From: Planctomycetaceae bacterium
Lineage (GTDB): Bacteria > Planctomycetota > UBA1135 > GCA-002686595
Direction of reading: 5' to 3'
Length of the DNA stretch: 64,000 nt
Assembly (NCBI GenBank): GCA_016125265.1
Contig: WGMC01000015.1
Span: forward strand, 161,657-225,656
A program made the position numbers and the translations under genes. The notes beneath the pieces are model-generated. The model ran no database searches. It was not told where the DNA came from and saw only the letters and a program-made list of their open reading frames with translations. The stretch's first letter is position 1, and every line of letters starts with the position of its first letter. This document shows positions 43,074 through 52,319 of this stretch, one piece after another.

Positions 43074-45591
43074 CGGAGACGGCCCCTCCAAGAGCCAAGT
43101 CGAACTCGCCCACCGATCCGGACGTCACCCGGAATGCGCGCACAGGGGATCTTTCGCCTGAAGCCTTGGATGCGCGCACCTCATACGTGCCGGTCGGCAG
43201 TTCCAACGCTGGCGTCCAGCCCGCCGCGATCGGCACGAGGCGCCAACTCCTGGGACGCCGCGCCTCGGGATCGATTTGGCGCAACTCGAAAGTCGCCGCG
43301 GACTCGACGGTGCCGTCTCCGACGGCCCGTGCGCGAAAACGAACGTTTCCCGACTCCAAGTCGAAGTCCGCGTTCAAGCCGACGCGATCCCGGCGCAAGA
43401 AGCGCTGCCCCAACGGGTTCTGATTGTTCGCCCCGAAGACCTGCGTGTAGGTCACCGTCACGAAATCGCCAGGCACGTCGCGGATCTCGAACACGCCGTC
43501 CGCATCGGTGTACGCGATCCGCTCGTGGCCCCAGGGTTTCGGGTCGGGGGCGGCACCGTAGTGGGACTGCGCTGCGACCCGGATCGCCGACGCAGGATTG
43601 CCGACGAAACTCACCACTCCGACGATCGTCGATGCTTCCGGCTCGCACGTTAGGGCGATTTCGTGCGCCCTGACGCTCCTCAATTCCACATCTACCGCAT
43701 GCCCGGGGAGTCTCACATCGTCCCAATAGGTCACCGCGGGATCGGGATCGCTCTCGGTCCACAGTCGGTAGTTCCCGAGCGGCAGATCGGCGAAACGAAA
43801 GCCCTCGCCGACGGGAACCCGTTGTTTCGCGACCACGGAGTTCGGACCTACGAGGTGGACCCAGAGCGAGCCACTCCGCTCGCCCACCACTCGACCCACG
43901 AGGCTCGCACCAGGCGTTGGTTGCAGGATCGCCGTGGCCTTTTCCCGCCCCTCCTCGAGTTCCAGAACTTCGGAGAAGACGGGCGCGGAGCCGGGGCTGG
44001 TCGCGCGCGCGACGTAGCGATCCGGTCGGAGGTTCCGGAACACCGCGGAGCCATTCGTGCGCGCCGTCCCGATCGGCGTGTCGAACGGCAGCACCGTCCG
44101 CTCGGCGTTTCGCCGGGCAAGGAACAGGTCGATTGCAGCCACGACTCCGTCCCCGACTCCAACGACCCGCACTTCGAGATCGATGCCCGGCCACAGTTCG
44201 ACGCGGGGCGGACTCGAGTCCGCGTCGTTCCAGTTGGCCTCGGACAGCAGCATGGGAGCAAATCCCTCCGCGTGGATCAGGAGTCCGCTGCTCCAAGTCG
44301 GCCGCGGCGGAACCGTCAGCACTCCATGATCGTCGCTGGCTCCGACGCTCGACACGAACCGGGTCGCCAGCGGATTGATCGTCCTCGGGATCCGATTCGA
44401 CAGGACACGCGACCAGCCGCCCTCGGCTCCCGCCACCTGGGACCCCGTTCGCCCGTCCACGATCTGGATCGCACCCGACCGCATCGCGTGGAGCTTCAGC
44501 TCGAGCTCCGGAACACGTGTCCCAGATGGGGCTACGGGCAAGGCGATCACATTCGTGCCTTCCAGAGGTTGGAGACCCTCCACCGAGACGGCGACCACGT
44601 ACACGACACCAGGCGCGAGCGACCCGCATTCGAATCGGCCGTCGGTACCGCTCGGTACGCGGTGGTCGGGACCGCCGCCAAGGGGCGTGAACGAGACCCA
44701 ACCCCGGAGCGGCGCCCCCGTCCTGGAGTCGCGGACGACTCCCGCTTGCAGCAGGCCGGGGAGAACTCGCAGGGTCACGCCGGAGGCCGACATCGTTCCC
44801 GTGTCCACGGACAGCCATGGACCCGATCCAGATCGGGAGCGCGCCGCGAGTTGGTAGTGACCCGGTTCGAGGGCGCACGTCCGGAACGCGCCTGCGCTGT
44901 CGGAAAGCGCCACGATCGTCCCCGGCGCGCGGTGTTCGTTGCCGATCCGGTCGAGCCGTCGAGCCAGTACCTCCGCCGCTTCGACGGGCCTATCCTCGGG
45001 GTCGAGCACTCTCCCGCCGAACCAGTGGCCACGCTGCAGAACGAGGTCGCCAAAATCGCGGGTGCCCACTCCAGCCGCGTTCGTCGAGTGCAACTCGAGA
45101 GGGAGATACCCGTCGTGTTCGATTCTCAGGACCAAACTCTCACGAGGTTCGCCGAGCTCGAGACGGAACTGGCCTTTGGCCGAGCTCGTGCATGAGACAC
45201 CTCCCCAGAGCGCCCCAGAGTCTTCGCTGCTTCGGTAACTCGAGCCCTCGAATACGAACCCCGCATGGATGCTTGCGCCGCCAACAACCTGCCCGTCGAT
45301 GTCGCGGATGCGACCCGTCACGGACAAACTGCGCGGGCCTTCGAGCCGTGTCGCCTCTCGTCGAGATTCCAGCACGCCTTCCGTCCGTCGCATGGATGCC
45401 GGATCCGGCCAGGCGTTCCGCGCCGTCCGGTCCGTGAGCGCGGGCACGGGTGGGGCCTCGCGTGGATCCGAGCCCGACGGCTGGCGCGTTGTCATCCAGA
45501 ACACGAGCAGCGCGACGGCGGCCAACGACGCCAGCAGCGGAACGCTGCGCGCGCTGATCGAGGCGACGCTGGTGTTGGGCTTCGAAGTCAC
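43063..45591 (-). CDS. Exported protein with carboxypeptidase-regulatory-like repeats
   Basis: An 842-residue protein with one N-terminal membrane segment (LLASLAAVALLVFWMTT) and several beta-sandwich repeats resembling those of the protein at 37852-40098 (RIRDIDGQVVGGASIHAGF, VLDPEDRPVEAAEVLARR, VVRDSRTGAPLRGWVSF, VVGNPAS-type and FEIRDVPGDFVTVTY). The GTG at 45591 is preferred because it places the membrane segment at the N-terminus and has GAGG 9 nt upstream; an earlier in-frame start at 45732 is less likely. It ends in a double stop TGA-TGA. Function unknown; perhaps a surface partner of the locus. Confidence 0.7.
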   Translation of the reverse strand: MTSKPNTSVASISARSVPLLASLAAVALLVFWMTTRQPSGSDPREAPPVPALTDRTARNAWPDPASMRRTEGVLESRREATRLEGPRSLSVTGRIRDIDGQVVGGASIHAGFVFEGSSYRSSEDSGALWGGVSCTSSAKGQFRLELGEPRESLVLRIEHDGYLPLELHSTNAAGVGTRDFGDLVLQRGHWFGGRVLDPEDRPVEAAEVLARRLDRIGNEHRAPGTIVALSDSAGAFRTCALEPGHYQLAARSRSGSGPWLSVDTGTMSASGVTLRVLPGLLQAGVVRDSRTGAPLRGWVSFTPLGGGPDHRVPSGTDGRFECGSLAPGVVYVVAVSVEGLQPLEGTNVIALPVAPSGTRVPELELKLHAMRSGAIQIVDGRTGSQVAGAEGGWSRVLSNRIPRTINPLATRFVSSVGASDDHGVLTVPPRPTWSSGLLIHAEGFAPMLLSEANWNDADSSPPRVELWPGIDLEVRVVGVGDGVVAAIDLFLARRNAERTVLPFDTPIGTARTNGSAVFRNLRPDRYVARATSPGSAPVFSEVLELEEGREKATAILQPTPGASLVGRVVGERSGSLWVHLVGPNSVVAKQRVPVGEGFRFADLPLGNYRLWTESDPDPAVTYWDDVRLPGHAVDVELRSVRAHEIALTCEPEASTIVGVVSFVGNPASAIRVAAQSHYGAAPDPKPWGHERIAYTDADGVFEIRDVPGDFVTVTYTQVFGANNQNPLGQRFLRRDRVGLNADFDLESGNVRFRARAVGDGTVESAATFELRQIDPEARRPRSWRLVPIAAGWTPALELPTGTYEVRASKASGERSPVRAFRVTSGSVGEFDLALGGAVSDEW

Positions 45592-45962
45592 GGGAGTCCC
45601 TCGGCCGAGTTCGAGATGAAGCAGCACACCGACGACGCTCGGCGCTGACCCACGGCCGGGGCGCGTTGCGCCGACCCAGCGGGCGGCCGGGTCACGGAAC
45701 GGAGCCCGGTTGCGTCCGCGGGGTCGAAACACTCGTCCGTCCGGCGGGCCTTCGTGCGCTGTCCTTCTCGAACGTACCGCGTGCCGCCCAGTTTGCTCAC
45801 CCCTCTCCCACGTTCTCAGTTCTGCGAAAGATGGATGTGCGTTGACGGTTCAGAACCTGTCGCGGTAGAAGCGAGGGGTCGGGGCCGAACCCACGACACC
45901 TTTCGCGGCGGCCTCGCCCTGACGACGACCGTCGCCCCTGCGGCACCCAACACGGGTCAATC
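45592..45962. other. Divergent intergenic region
   Basis: About 370 bp between the leftward repeat-protein operon and the rightward radical SAM gene. It should hold both promoters. I see no gene, clear operator or repeat. Confidence 0.5.
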
Positions 45963-47297
45963 ATGTCCGATCGCAGACTGGCGTCAGACGGAACCTGGAC
46001 CGTTGAATCCGCGGTCCAGGAGGCACCTCCCGCAACCTCGCGAACGTTCGAAGCGCGTGGAAGGGCGACCAAATCCCGAGAAGCCGTCCCCGAGGTGCAC
46101 CCGGGCTCGATCCCGCGGGCATTCGCGGTGACGAACCTCGACTTCGACGTCACCGAGAACTGCAACCTCGGTTGCCTGTATTGCTTCAAGGGGGACATGT
46201 ATGCACGGCACATGTCGATCACCACGATGAAGCGCACTTTGGACTGGCTTCTGGAAGCCTCCAGCGCCGCGGACACTGTCAACTGCAACTTCATGGGGGG
46301 AGAGCCCACGATGCGCTGGAAACAGATCCAGGAGTTCGTTCCGTGGGCGCGCAGGCGCGGGCGTTCGTTCGGCAAGAACGTGACGTTCAGCATGACCACC
46401 AACCTCACGCTGTTCACGGACGAGATGCGGCAGTTCGTCGATGCGTACGGGTTCGGTCTCCTGATGTCGATCGACGGCTGCCCGGAAGTCCAGGACGCAC
46501 AGCGGCCGGCGAAGAACGGCGTGGCCGTCTCGGGCATCGTGGAGAAGTGGGCAAGGTCGATGCTCGAGACGCGACCACGGTCCACGGCACGCGCGACGAT
46601 CCACCCGGACTATGTCCACCGGATGCACGAAGGCTTCGTGTACCTGCATTCGATCGGGTTCAAGGACATCGCAGCGTCGGGTTGTGAATACAACAGTTGG
46701 ACCGAGGAGCACTTCGCCACCTTGGACGATCAGCTCGGCCGCATCCGGGAGTTCGTCTTCGCGGCGTGGCAGCGGGGCGACACCGTCAACTTGTCCAGCT
46801 TCAAGTACTACATCAACAAGCTGATCCACTACCGCAAGTCCGGCAGGGACAGCGAGATTCAGTTCATGGTCTCACCCTGCGGGGCGGGACGCGGCTACAT
46901 GATGGTCGACTACACCGGCGACATCTGGCCCTGCCATCGATTCGACGGCGCGGACACGGACGCCAACGCGGGCGGGCAGTTCCGGCTCGGGAACATCTTC
47001 AAGGACGGCTTCAACCACGACCTCCAGCGAGTGTTCCTCGATTTCGACCACTCGGTCGATCACAAGGACTCGTGCACCACCTGTCCGGCCAACCCCGTCT
47101 GCGGAGGTTACTGCCCGGCGGCCAACATCTCGGACACGAACTCTCTCTACAGTCCGCACGACACCTACTGCCGGTGGACATGGACGATCTACGCTCACGC
47201 CGAGAGGCTCTACGACCAGATCGCGGGACTTGGCAAGGACGAACTGGATCGACTAGTCGACGTCGTTTCGAATTCGCACGCCTCCGGAGAGAAGTAA
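45963..47297 (+). CDS. Radical SAM/SPASM peptide-modifying enzyme
   Basis: A 444-residue radical SAM enzyme. CNLGCLYCF gives the CxxxCxxC cluster at C67, C71 and C74, NFMGGEPTMRWK the GGEP SAM motif (112-115). The C-terminal SPASM domain has cysteines at 306, 324, 371, 374, 380, 384 and 403 (CTTCPANPVCGGYC), enough for auxiliary 4Fe-4S clusters. Such enzymes make thioether, ether or C-C links in peptides (anSMEs, sactisynthases, PqqE). The next gene, 103 bp downstream, encodes a Cys-rich peptide that is the obvious substrate. Stop is TAA. Confidence 0.9.
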   Translation: MSDRRLASDGTWTVESAVQEAPPATSRTFEARGRATKSREAVPEVHPGSIPRAFAVTNLDFDVTENCNLGCLYCFKGDMYARHMSITTMKRTLDWLLEASSAADTVNCNFMGGEPTMRWKQIQEFVPWARRRGRSFGKNVTFSMTTNLTLFTDEMRQFVDAYGFGLLMSIDGCPEVQDAQRPAKNGVAVSGIVEKWARSMLETRPRSTARATIHPDYVHRMHEGFVYLHSIGFKDIAASGCEYNSWTEEHFATLDDQLGRIREFVFAAWQRGDTVNLSSFKYYINKLIHYRKSGRDSEIQFMVSPCGAGRGYMMVDYTGDIWPCHRFDGADTDANAGGQFRLGNIFKDGFNHDLQRVFLDFDHSVDHKDSCTTCPANPVCGGYCPAANISDTNSLYSPHDTYCRWTWTIYAHAERLYDQIAGLGKDELDRLVDVVSNSHASGEK

Positions 47298-47400
47298 CAA
47301 CGGGGGCAGTGGCGCGGCCTTGCCGCGGCGCAGTCCCCGCTCCACCCCGGCGGGATTGGATCCGCCAGTTCGCTACAACACCTTCCACGGTTGAGATGGC

Positions 47401-48162
47401 ATGAAAGCTCCTCCCGAAGCGTCCCTGACTGGGACCTTCCGCCTCAACAGGGCCCCCAGCGTCCTGCGGCGCGAAGCCATCGTCGCTGCCCCTGCCGAGC
47501 CGGAATCACCACCCGCTTCCGAGTCCCCCGGGATTTCGAGACGCCGGGCCGTGCGCATCAGTCTGGGCGCCTTGATGGCGGCGGCGGCCGCATCGCTCCT
47601 CGGAGCGAGCATCGGCATCGGAACACCTGCCCGCGCCCAGGTATCGGATCCGGACATCGACCCGCATCCGGTCTGCAAGATCGACAACCCCGATACCTGC
47701 ACGCCCGACAAACCCAATGTTCCCGCGTGCACGGAGGCGGCACCGAACATCCATGAGTGCTCCGCCACGGGTAGCAATAGCTGCCTCCGAAGCGAGATGA
47801 ACACGTGCATGGGTGGCAAGAAGTATGGCAACTCATGCACGGGGTCGAAGTCGAACAACTGCGATGGGGCCCACGGGGCGAACACGTGCCACGACTACGC
47901 CTCGAACGTATGTAGCGGCACCGACTCCAACAACTGTTCGGGCGGCGGCATCCAGATGAACAACTGCATGGACGGCAGCCCCAACTCATGTACGGGCACC
48001 AACTCGAACAACTGTTCGGGCAGCACGTCCAACGTCTGCACCCCCGAAACGGCTAACACTTGTTCGGGCACCAATTCGAACCAGTGCACACCGGCGGGTG
48101 GGAACACGTGCAACCCGCCCACCAACAACATTTGCAGCCATCCGCACAACACCCCGCCCTAG
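47401..48162 (+). CDS. Cys-rich octad-repeat peptide, candidate RiPP precursor
   Basis: A 253-residue protein. Residues 1-45 are a leader-like region. Residues 46-80 look like a twin-arginine signal (SRRRAVRIS, hydrophobic core, ARAQ). From residue 92 to 245 there are 19 cysteines, mostly 8 residues apart (some 9 or 10), in a repeat of the form C-[ST]-G-T-x-S-N-x-C; most cysteines are preceded two positions earlier by Asn (NSC, NTC, NNC, NVC). Ser, Thr and Asn dominate between. It directly follows the radical SAM/SPASM gene, so it is probably modified at cysteines or asparagines. Twin-arginine export would let a folded, modified protein leave the cytoplasm. No known family recognised. Stop is TAG. 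Confidence 0.75.
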   Translation: MKAPPEASLTGTFRLNRAPSVLRREAIVAAPAEPESPPASESPGISRRRAVRISLGALMAAAAASLLGASIGIGTPARAQVSDPDIDPHPVCKIDNPDTCTPDKPNVPACTEAAPNIHECSATGSNSCLRSEMNTCMGGKKYGNSCTGSKSNNCDGAHGANTCHDYASNVCSGTDSNNCSGGGIQMNNCMDGSPNSCTGTNSNNCSGSTSNVCTPETANTCSGTNSNQCTPAGGNTCNPPTNNICSHPHNTPP

Positions 48163-48183
48163 CGGAAGCGGACGTCGTGACGT

Positions 48184-48220
48184 AGCCCGATCGGCGCGAC
48201 GAAGTCGCGTCGATCGGGCT
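48184..48220 (+). terminator. Strong hairpin after the Cys-rich gene
   Basis: A 17-bp stem (48184-48200 with 48204-48220; one G-T pair) and a GAA loop, 21 bp after the TAG stop. No T-run follows. It probably ends the radical SAM-precursor transcript. Confidence 0.6.
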
Positions 48221-48423
48221 GCTGCGTTCGTAGCCTAGATGGCCGTCGCCCGCCTTCGCTCCAGCGGCGCCAGGCGATGGGCCCAACGGCAACGGCGAGG
48301 CAACTCGAGCAGGCCGTGCCCGTTTTCACCCAGCCTCTCCGGTGCCCGCAATCCTGTCCCGAGACGACGGCGAGTCATGGCCGCCGAGCGCGGCGAGTGT
48401 CGGTATGGCGCTACACTCCGCGA

Positions 48424-51400
48424 ATGGCAGAGAGCAACCCGCTAGACCTCCCGAAGCGGTCGGCGAGACAATCGGATGGGTTCGTCTTCGACGCCTTCCT
48501 GAGCTACGCGTGGTCGGACAACTTCGCATCCGTGCGCGCAACGAAGGTCTTCCTCGAGTCGTTCCACACCCGAGTGCTGTGCGAGGCGCCGGTGAGGGCG
48601 CTCCATGTCTGCGTCGATGGTATCGACTTCAAACGTCCGAGATCCAAGGCGGGCGGAGGTCATGACGAACCCAGTGATTCGACTCCGCTACGACGCCTGA
48701 TCGCCGAGCATCTGCGCCAATCGCACTGGCTCGTCGTGTACGGATCGAAACAGGCAGCAAAGGAGTCTGGATGGGTCGAGTGGGAAGTCGAGGAGTTCAT
48801 CCGTCAGCGCGGAGGAGACTCTTCGCGGGTCCTGCTCGTGACAACCGGCGGGGCCAAACGATCGATGAGCCTCGCACAGGAGTTTCCGCGCTCGGTAACC
48901 CGGCGTTTGCTCCACGAAGGGATCCGATTCGACTTCAGCGGCCTGCTCCTCTCCTGGCCCCAGCGTCTGACCCGGGACGGTAGACAACGCTATTGCCGAG
49001 GCCTGGAGAGCCGCGCGCAGCTCGCGTCGGCGCTGCATGGAGAGAGCGCCGGCGAACTGCTGCCGGGCTGGCGGCTTGCGCAACGGCGCGCGCGCCGAAG
49101 AACAAGACTCCTGACCACAGCTACCGCCGTGCTGCTCCTAGGTACCTTCCTGTTCCTGCAGCGGCAGTTCCGGACGTACGACCTTCAAGCTAGGGCACGG
49201 GCGCTAGTAGCCAAGGTGGGTCACGAGGTCCCTGCGTCCTCAGAGGACTGGCATGCACTTGAAGAGCTGGCCTCCTCGCCGGGCGGGGTTCGGGACGCGG
49301 CCCTCGAGTGGTCGCTCTCGGAACCGAATGCGGCTCGACGTGCGCTGCGACGACCCGCGGCCTTCATGCGCGCCGTGGTGGGCCTCGACGCCAAGAGTCG
49401 TGAAACAGCCTGTGAGCGCCTAGCGGAGTTCCTGAGGAGCCCAGAGCTAGCTTCCGGCCCGTCCCTCGAGCTTGCGATTGCACTCGTCGTGGAGATCGAA
49501 GCCTCGGATGCAGCGCTGCTCGACCTGACGGCGGAAGCTTGGCGGAGCGCTGCGGCCGCCGATCCATCATCGACTTCGCTTGGAGCACTCGGAGCCCGAC
49601 TCGCGGGACTGCTACCGGCTGCGGACGCCTCCGATTCGTTCTGGGCACTTCTCAGTGGGCCCCCGTCTGCGGAAGTACCTCCGGCGCACCGCGAGGCCCT
49701 CGCAAGCCTAGCGTCTCGGCTCGGCGCGGCGGATCGGGCACTCGCTGCGAACTCGTTGTTCCGCAAGTTGCAGGCGCTGGAGACCGACGGAGAAGCAGCC
49801 ATGCCCTCACTCGGCTCGCTCGGAGCGGCACTCAGAATGTGTTTGCCGGCGGGCGCGGAGCGCTTGGAGTGGGTGCTTCGGCTGCGTTCCGAGCTCGAAA
49901 CCTTGGAGAGTACGGGCCAGGGGCTGCTCGCCTCACAACTCGAACGTACGCTCGTCGAAGCTCTAGCCGAGCTGGATTCCGACCATGCCGCCGGAGCCGC
50001 GCTTGAGCTGCTTCCCAAGCTGAAGTCGACGACAGGTGTCCAGGCGCGCACAGCACGCGAGCTGAGCGTGACGCTGGAGCGAGTCGTCGACCCGGACGCG
50101 GCGGAGCGACTCCTCCGAGGGCTCGCGGAGAGCTGGCCCGCCCGCTGGAACAGCGAAGCTCTGACTGCGCTCGAGTTGCTTCGCACAGGACTCCCTCGGC
50201 TCGCGGATCACGTGTCCGCCGCGGCGGTCGACCCCCTGTCGACGGACATCTTGTGCCGCATGGCTAGCGTGTACGCGACCCAAGGCGACTGGGCGTACCA
50301 CATCACGTCGGGGCTGCGCCCGGCGCTCGAACGGCTCGTCGCGAGGCTCACGGCCGACCGTCGTGCTCGGCTCCTGGAGGCCGCTCTCGGACTCGAGGAC
50401 CCCGGAGGCGCCGCGATCGAGCCATGGCCGGAGATGGAAGCACTGCCTCCGGAGAGTCTGAAGGCGAGCTTGCAGCCTCTCCTCGGTACCCTCGTTGCGG
50501 AAGCGCCCGATTCTTGCGATCGGACGCTCTGCGCAGCGCTCACGGTCAACCCCACAGACTGGGGCGAACGCGGAAAGCTCATTGGGCGCGGCGCGCGCGC
50601 CTGGCCTCCGCAACGAGTGGGTGCTCTGCTGGAGGCCATTTTGAAGGAGCAAGTCGACGCCGACAACGCTGACTTCCGGCGGGCCCTACCCGCGCTCACG
50701 GAGCGCGCGTCCGGACACGCTCCAGCCGTACTTCTCGAGCGCATGCTTCGCTGGTTTGACACAACGGAGGTTGACCTCGTGGCCCGCGACCTCGCCGACG
50801 CGCTCGCGGTACACGCAGAACTCAGCAGTTCGGATGCAGAGAGGATCTACGAGCGGCTGCGGCGAATTCGCGCAGCGCTTCCAGCGACGTTTTCCGGCAG
50901 TCTGACTGCGTCCGCCTACTCCGACCGCATCGCTCGGATGGAGTCGAGGCTGTCCGCGGAGCGTCTGGCTCGCAGGATCGACGAGTTCGAACCCGGGGAA
51001 TGGCCATCCGTGGGACTTGCGAGTGCCGTTGATTCAAGGACCGCTGAGGTCCTCTGGACTTCCTTGCTCTCCCAGCGGAGCCAGTGGACGAGCTCGCGCA
51101 TTGTCGAGGGCTCGAGAACCACCTACCTGGGAGCGGGCCGGGTGGAGGCATTGGAGCGTCTCGCCGAGGGCATCGAAGCGGGGACAGTGGGCAAGCAGCT
51201 CCACGAGCTCCTCGGGTTGGTCCAGGAGATCGAGCGCGAAGGGTTGTCGCTCGAGCTGGAGCCCGTGTTGCTCAAGTTGGCCGAGCGCGTTCCATCGGGA
51301 CAGGCCTCCGCACTCTGTGGGGACCTCCTGCCTGTGCTCAGGAAGCGCTGGTCCGACGAGGGACGCATGGTTTTCGGCAGGGTGCTGACCACCCTCGCCC

Positions 51401-51489
51401 GCAAAGCGGGGGATGCATCTATCGCGTCACTCCTGCGCAGCCCAGCTGTCGCTGGCAGCATCGAGGAGACGCTATTGGGAAGACATTAG
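48424..51489 (+). CDS. TIR-domain membrane protein with helical repeats
   Basis: A 1021-residue protein. Residues about 18-150 form a TIR domain: FVFDAFLSYAWSDN (strand A and box 1), HWLVVYGSKQAAKESGWVEWEVEEF with a possible catalytic Glu. One transmembrane segment lies near residue 235 (LLTTATAVLLLGTFLFLQ). The remaining about 750 residues are Leu/Ala/Glu-rich helices resembling solenoid repeats. TIR proteins with sensor regions often act as NAD-cleaving anti-phage effectors; here the sensor would face outside or the membrane (inference). Base composition is slightly less GC-rich than the flanks. The ATG at 48424 is chosen because the TIR fold starts soon after. Stop is TAG. Confidence 0.65.
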   Translation: MAESNPLDLPKRSARQSDGFVFDAFLSYAWSDNFASVRATKVFLESFHTRVLCEAPVRALHVCVDGIDFKRPRSKAGGGHDEPSDSTPLRRLIAEHLRQSHWLVVYGSKQAAKESGWVEWEVEEFIRQRGGDSSRVLLVTTGGAKRSMSLAQEFPRSVTRRLLHEGIRFDFSGLLLSWPQRLTRDGRQRYCRGLESRAQLASALHGESAGELLPGWRLAQRRARRRTRLLTTATAVLLLGTFLFLQRQFRTYDLQARARALVAKVGHEVPASSEDWHALEELASSPGGVRDAALEWSLSEPNAARRALRRPAAFMRAVVGLDAKSRETACERLAEFLRSPELASGPSLELAIALVVEIEASDAALLDLTAEAWRSAAAADPSSTSLGALGARLAGLLPAADASDSFWALLSGPPSAEVPPAHREALASLASRLGAADRALAANSLFRKLQALETDGEAAMPSLGSLGAALRMCLPAGAERLEWVLRLRSELETLESTGQGLLASQLERTLVEALAELDSDHAAGAALELLPKLKSTTGVQARTARELSVTLERVVDPDAAERLLRGLAESWPARWNSEALTALELLRTGLPRLADHVSAAAVDPLSTDILCRMASVYATQGDWAYHITSGLRPALERLVARLTADRRARLLEAALGLEDPGGAAIEPWPEMEALPPESLKASLQPLLGTLVAEAPDSCDRTLCAALTVNPTDWGERGKLIGRGARAWPPQRVGALLEAILKEQVDADNADFRRALPALTERASGHAPAVLLERMLRWFDTTEVDLVARDLADALAVHAELSSSDAERIYERLRRIRAALPATFSGSLTASAYSDRIARMESRLSAERLARRIDEFEPGEWPSVGLASAVDSRTAEVLWTSLLSQRSQWTSSRIVEGSRTTYLGAGRVEALERLAEGIEAGTVGKQLHELLGLVQEIEREGLSLELEPVLLKLAERVPSGQASALCGDLLPVLRKRWSDEGRMVFGRVLTTLARKAGDASIASLLRSPAVAGSIEETLLGRH

Positions 51490-51560
51490 GTGAATGCGCC
51501 GGGACACATCACCCCCGAATCCGCTTCTCGGCACCTGGCCCACCCACGGATGGGCGCCGA

Positions 51561-52229
51561 TCAGGCCTCGAAGGCCAACAGCGCTTGCAGCGCGCCGCTC
51601 GGCGCTTCGATCTCGCCCGCTTCGATCGCCTTCGCTCGGCGCACGCCCTCGTCCTCGTCCATCGCGAGCAGGAAGCGGTCCACGGCCGGGAACTGGTCGG
51701 CGTAGTCGAACCAGCGGCGCGCCCAGCGTCCGATCGCCGTGAAGTAGGCGTCGAGGGCCGTGCGCTGGCCCAGCAGGAAGAAGTCCAGCTCCTCCAGGTG
51801 GGTGTTCACGAAGCCCAGGTGTTCGGCGACGCGCTTCTTGGCGGTTTCGGCCAGCACCGGGTGCAGGGCCTCGTCCTCCGCGAACTTCGACGCCTTGAAC
51901 AGCGGGTAGTGGGCCACGTGAAAACCGGAGTCCAGGTAGCTCATCCACTGGTTCGCTATGGCGCGCTCGGGGGTTCCGGCCGGCGGCAGCAACTTCGCGT
52001 TCGGGTGGGTGTCCGCCAGGTGGGCGATCAGGGCGTTGTTCTCGTAGACCACCAGGTCCCCGAAGCGCATGACCGGCACGGTGCCGTGGGGGCTCAGGGC
52101 GCGGAAGCCGGGCAGGGCAGTCTGGGCCTTCTCCACCCGAACCGCCCGGTAGGGCTCGCCGATCCACTCGAGCAGGATCATTTCGCTGAGGGCACAGGTA
52201 CCGGGACGGAAGTAGAGAGTGGGTTCCAT
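51561..52229 (-). CDS. Glutathione S-transferase family protein
   Basis: A 222-residue GST-like protein. The thioredoxin-like N-terminal domain has LYFRPGTCALSEMILLEW (with the Cys/Ser region), SPHGTVPVMRFGDLVVYENNALIAHLAD, the usual glutathione-contact segment; the rest is all helical. It would conjugate or reduce substrates with a thiol. It stands between the TIR gene and the kinase. Confidence 0.85.
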   Translation of the reverse strand: MEPTLYFRPGTCALSEMILLEWIGEPYRAVRVEKAQTALPGFRALSPHGTVPVMRFGDLVVYENNALIAHLADTHPNAKLLPPAGTPERAIANQWMSYLDSGFHVAHYPLFKASKFAEDEALHPVLAETAKKRVAEHLGFVNTHLEELDFFLLGQRTALDAYFTAIGRWARRWFDYADQFPAVDRFLLAMDEDEGVRRAKAIEAGEIEAPSGALQALLAFEA

Positions 52230-52319
52230 GGGACTTGCATCCTAGACCGACCGGGCGGACCTCCCCACGGGGCGGCCCGCGATTTCGGCGGAGCCGGTCG
52301 ATCGCAAGCGGGGGCGCCG

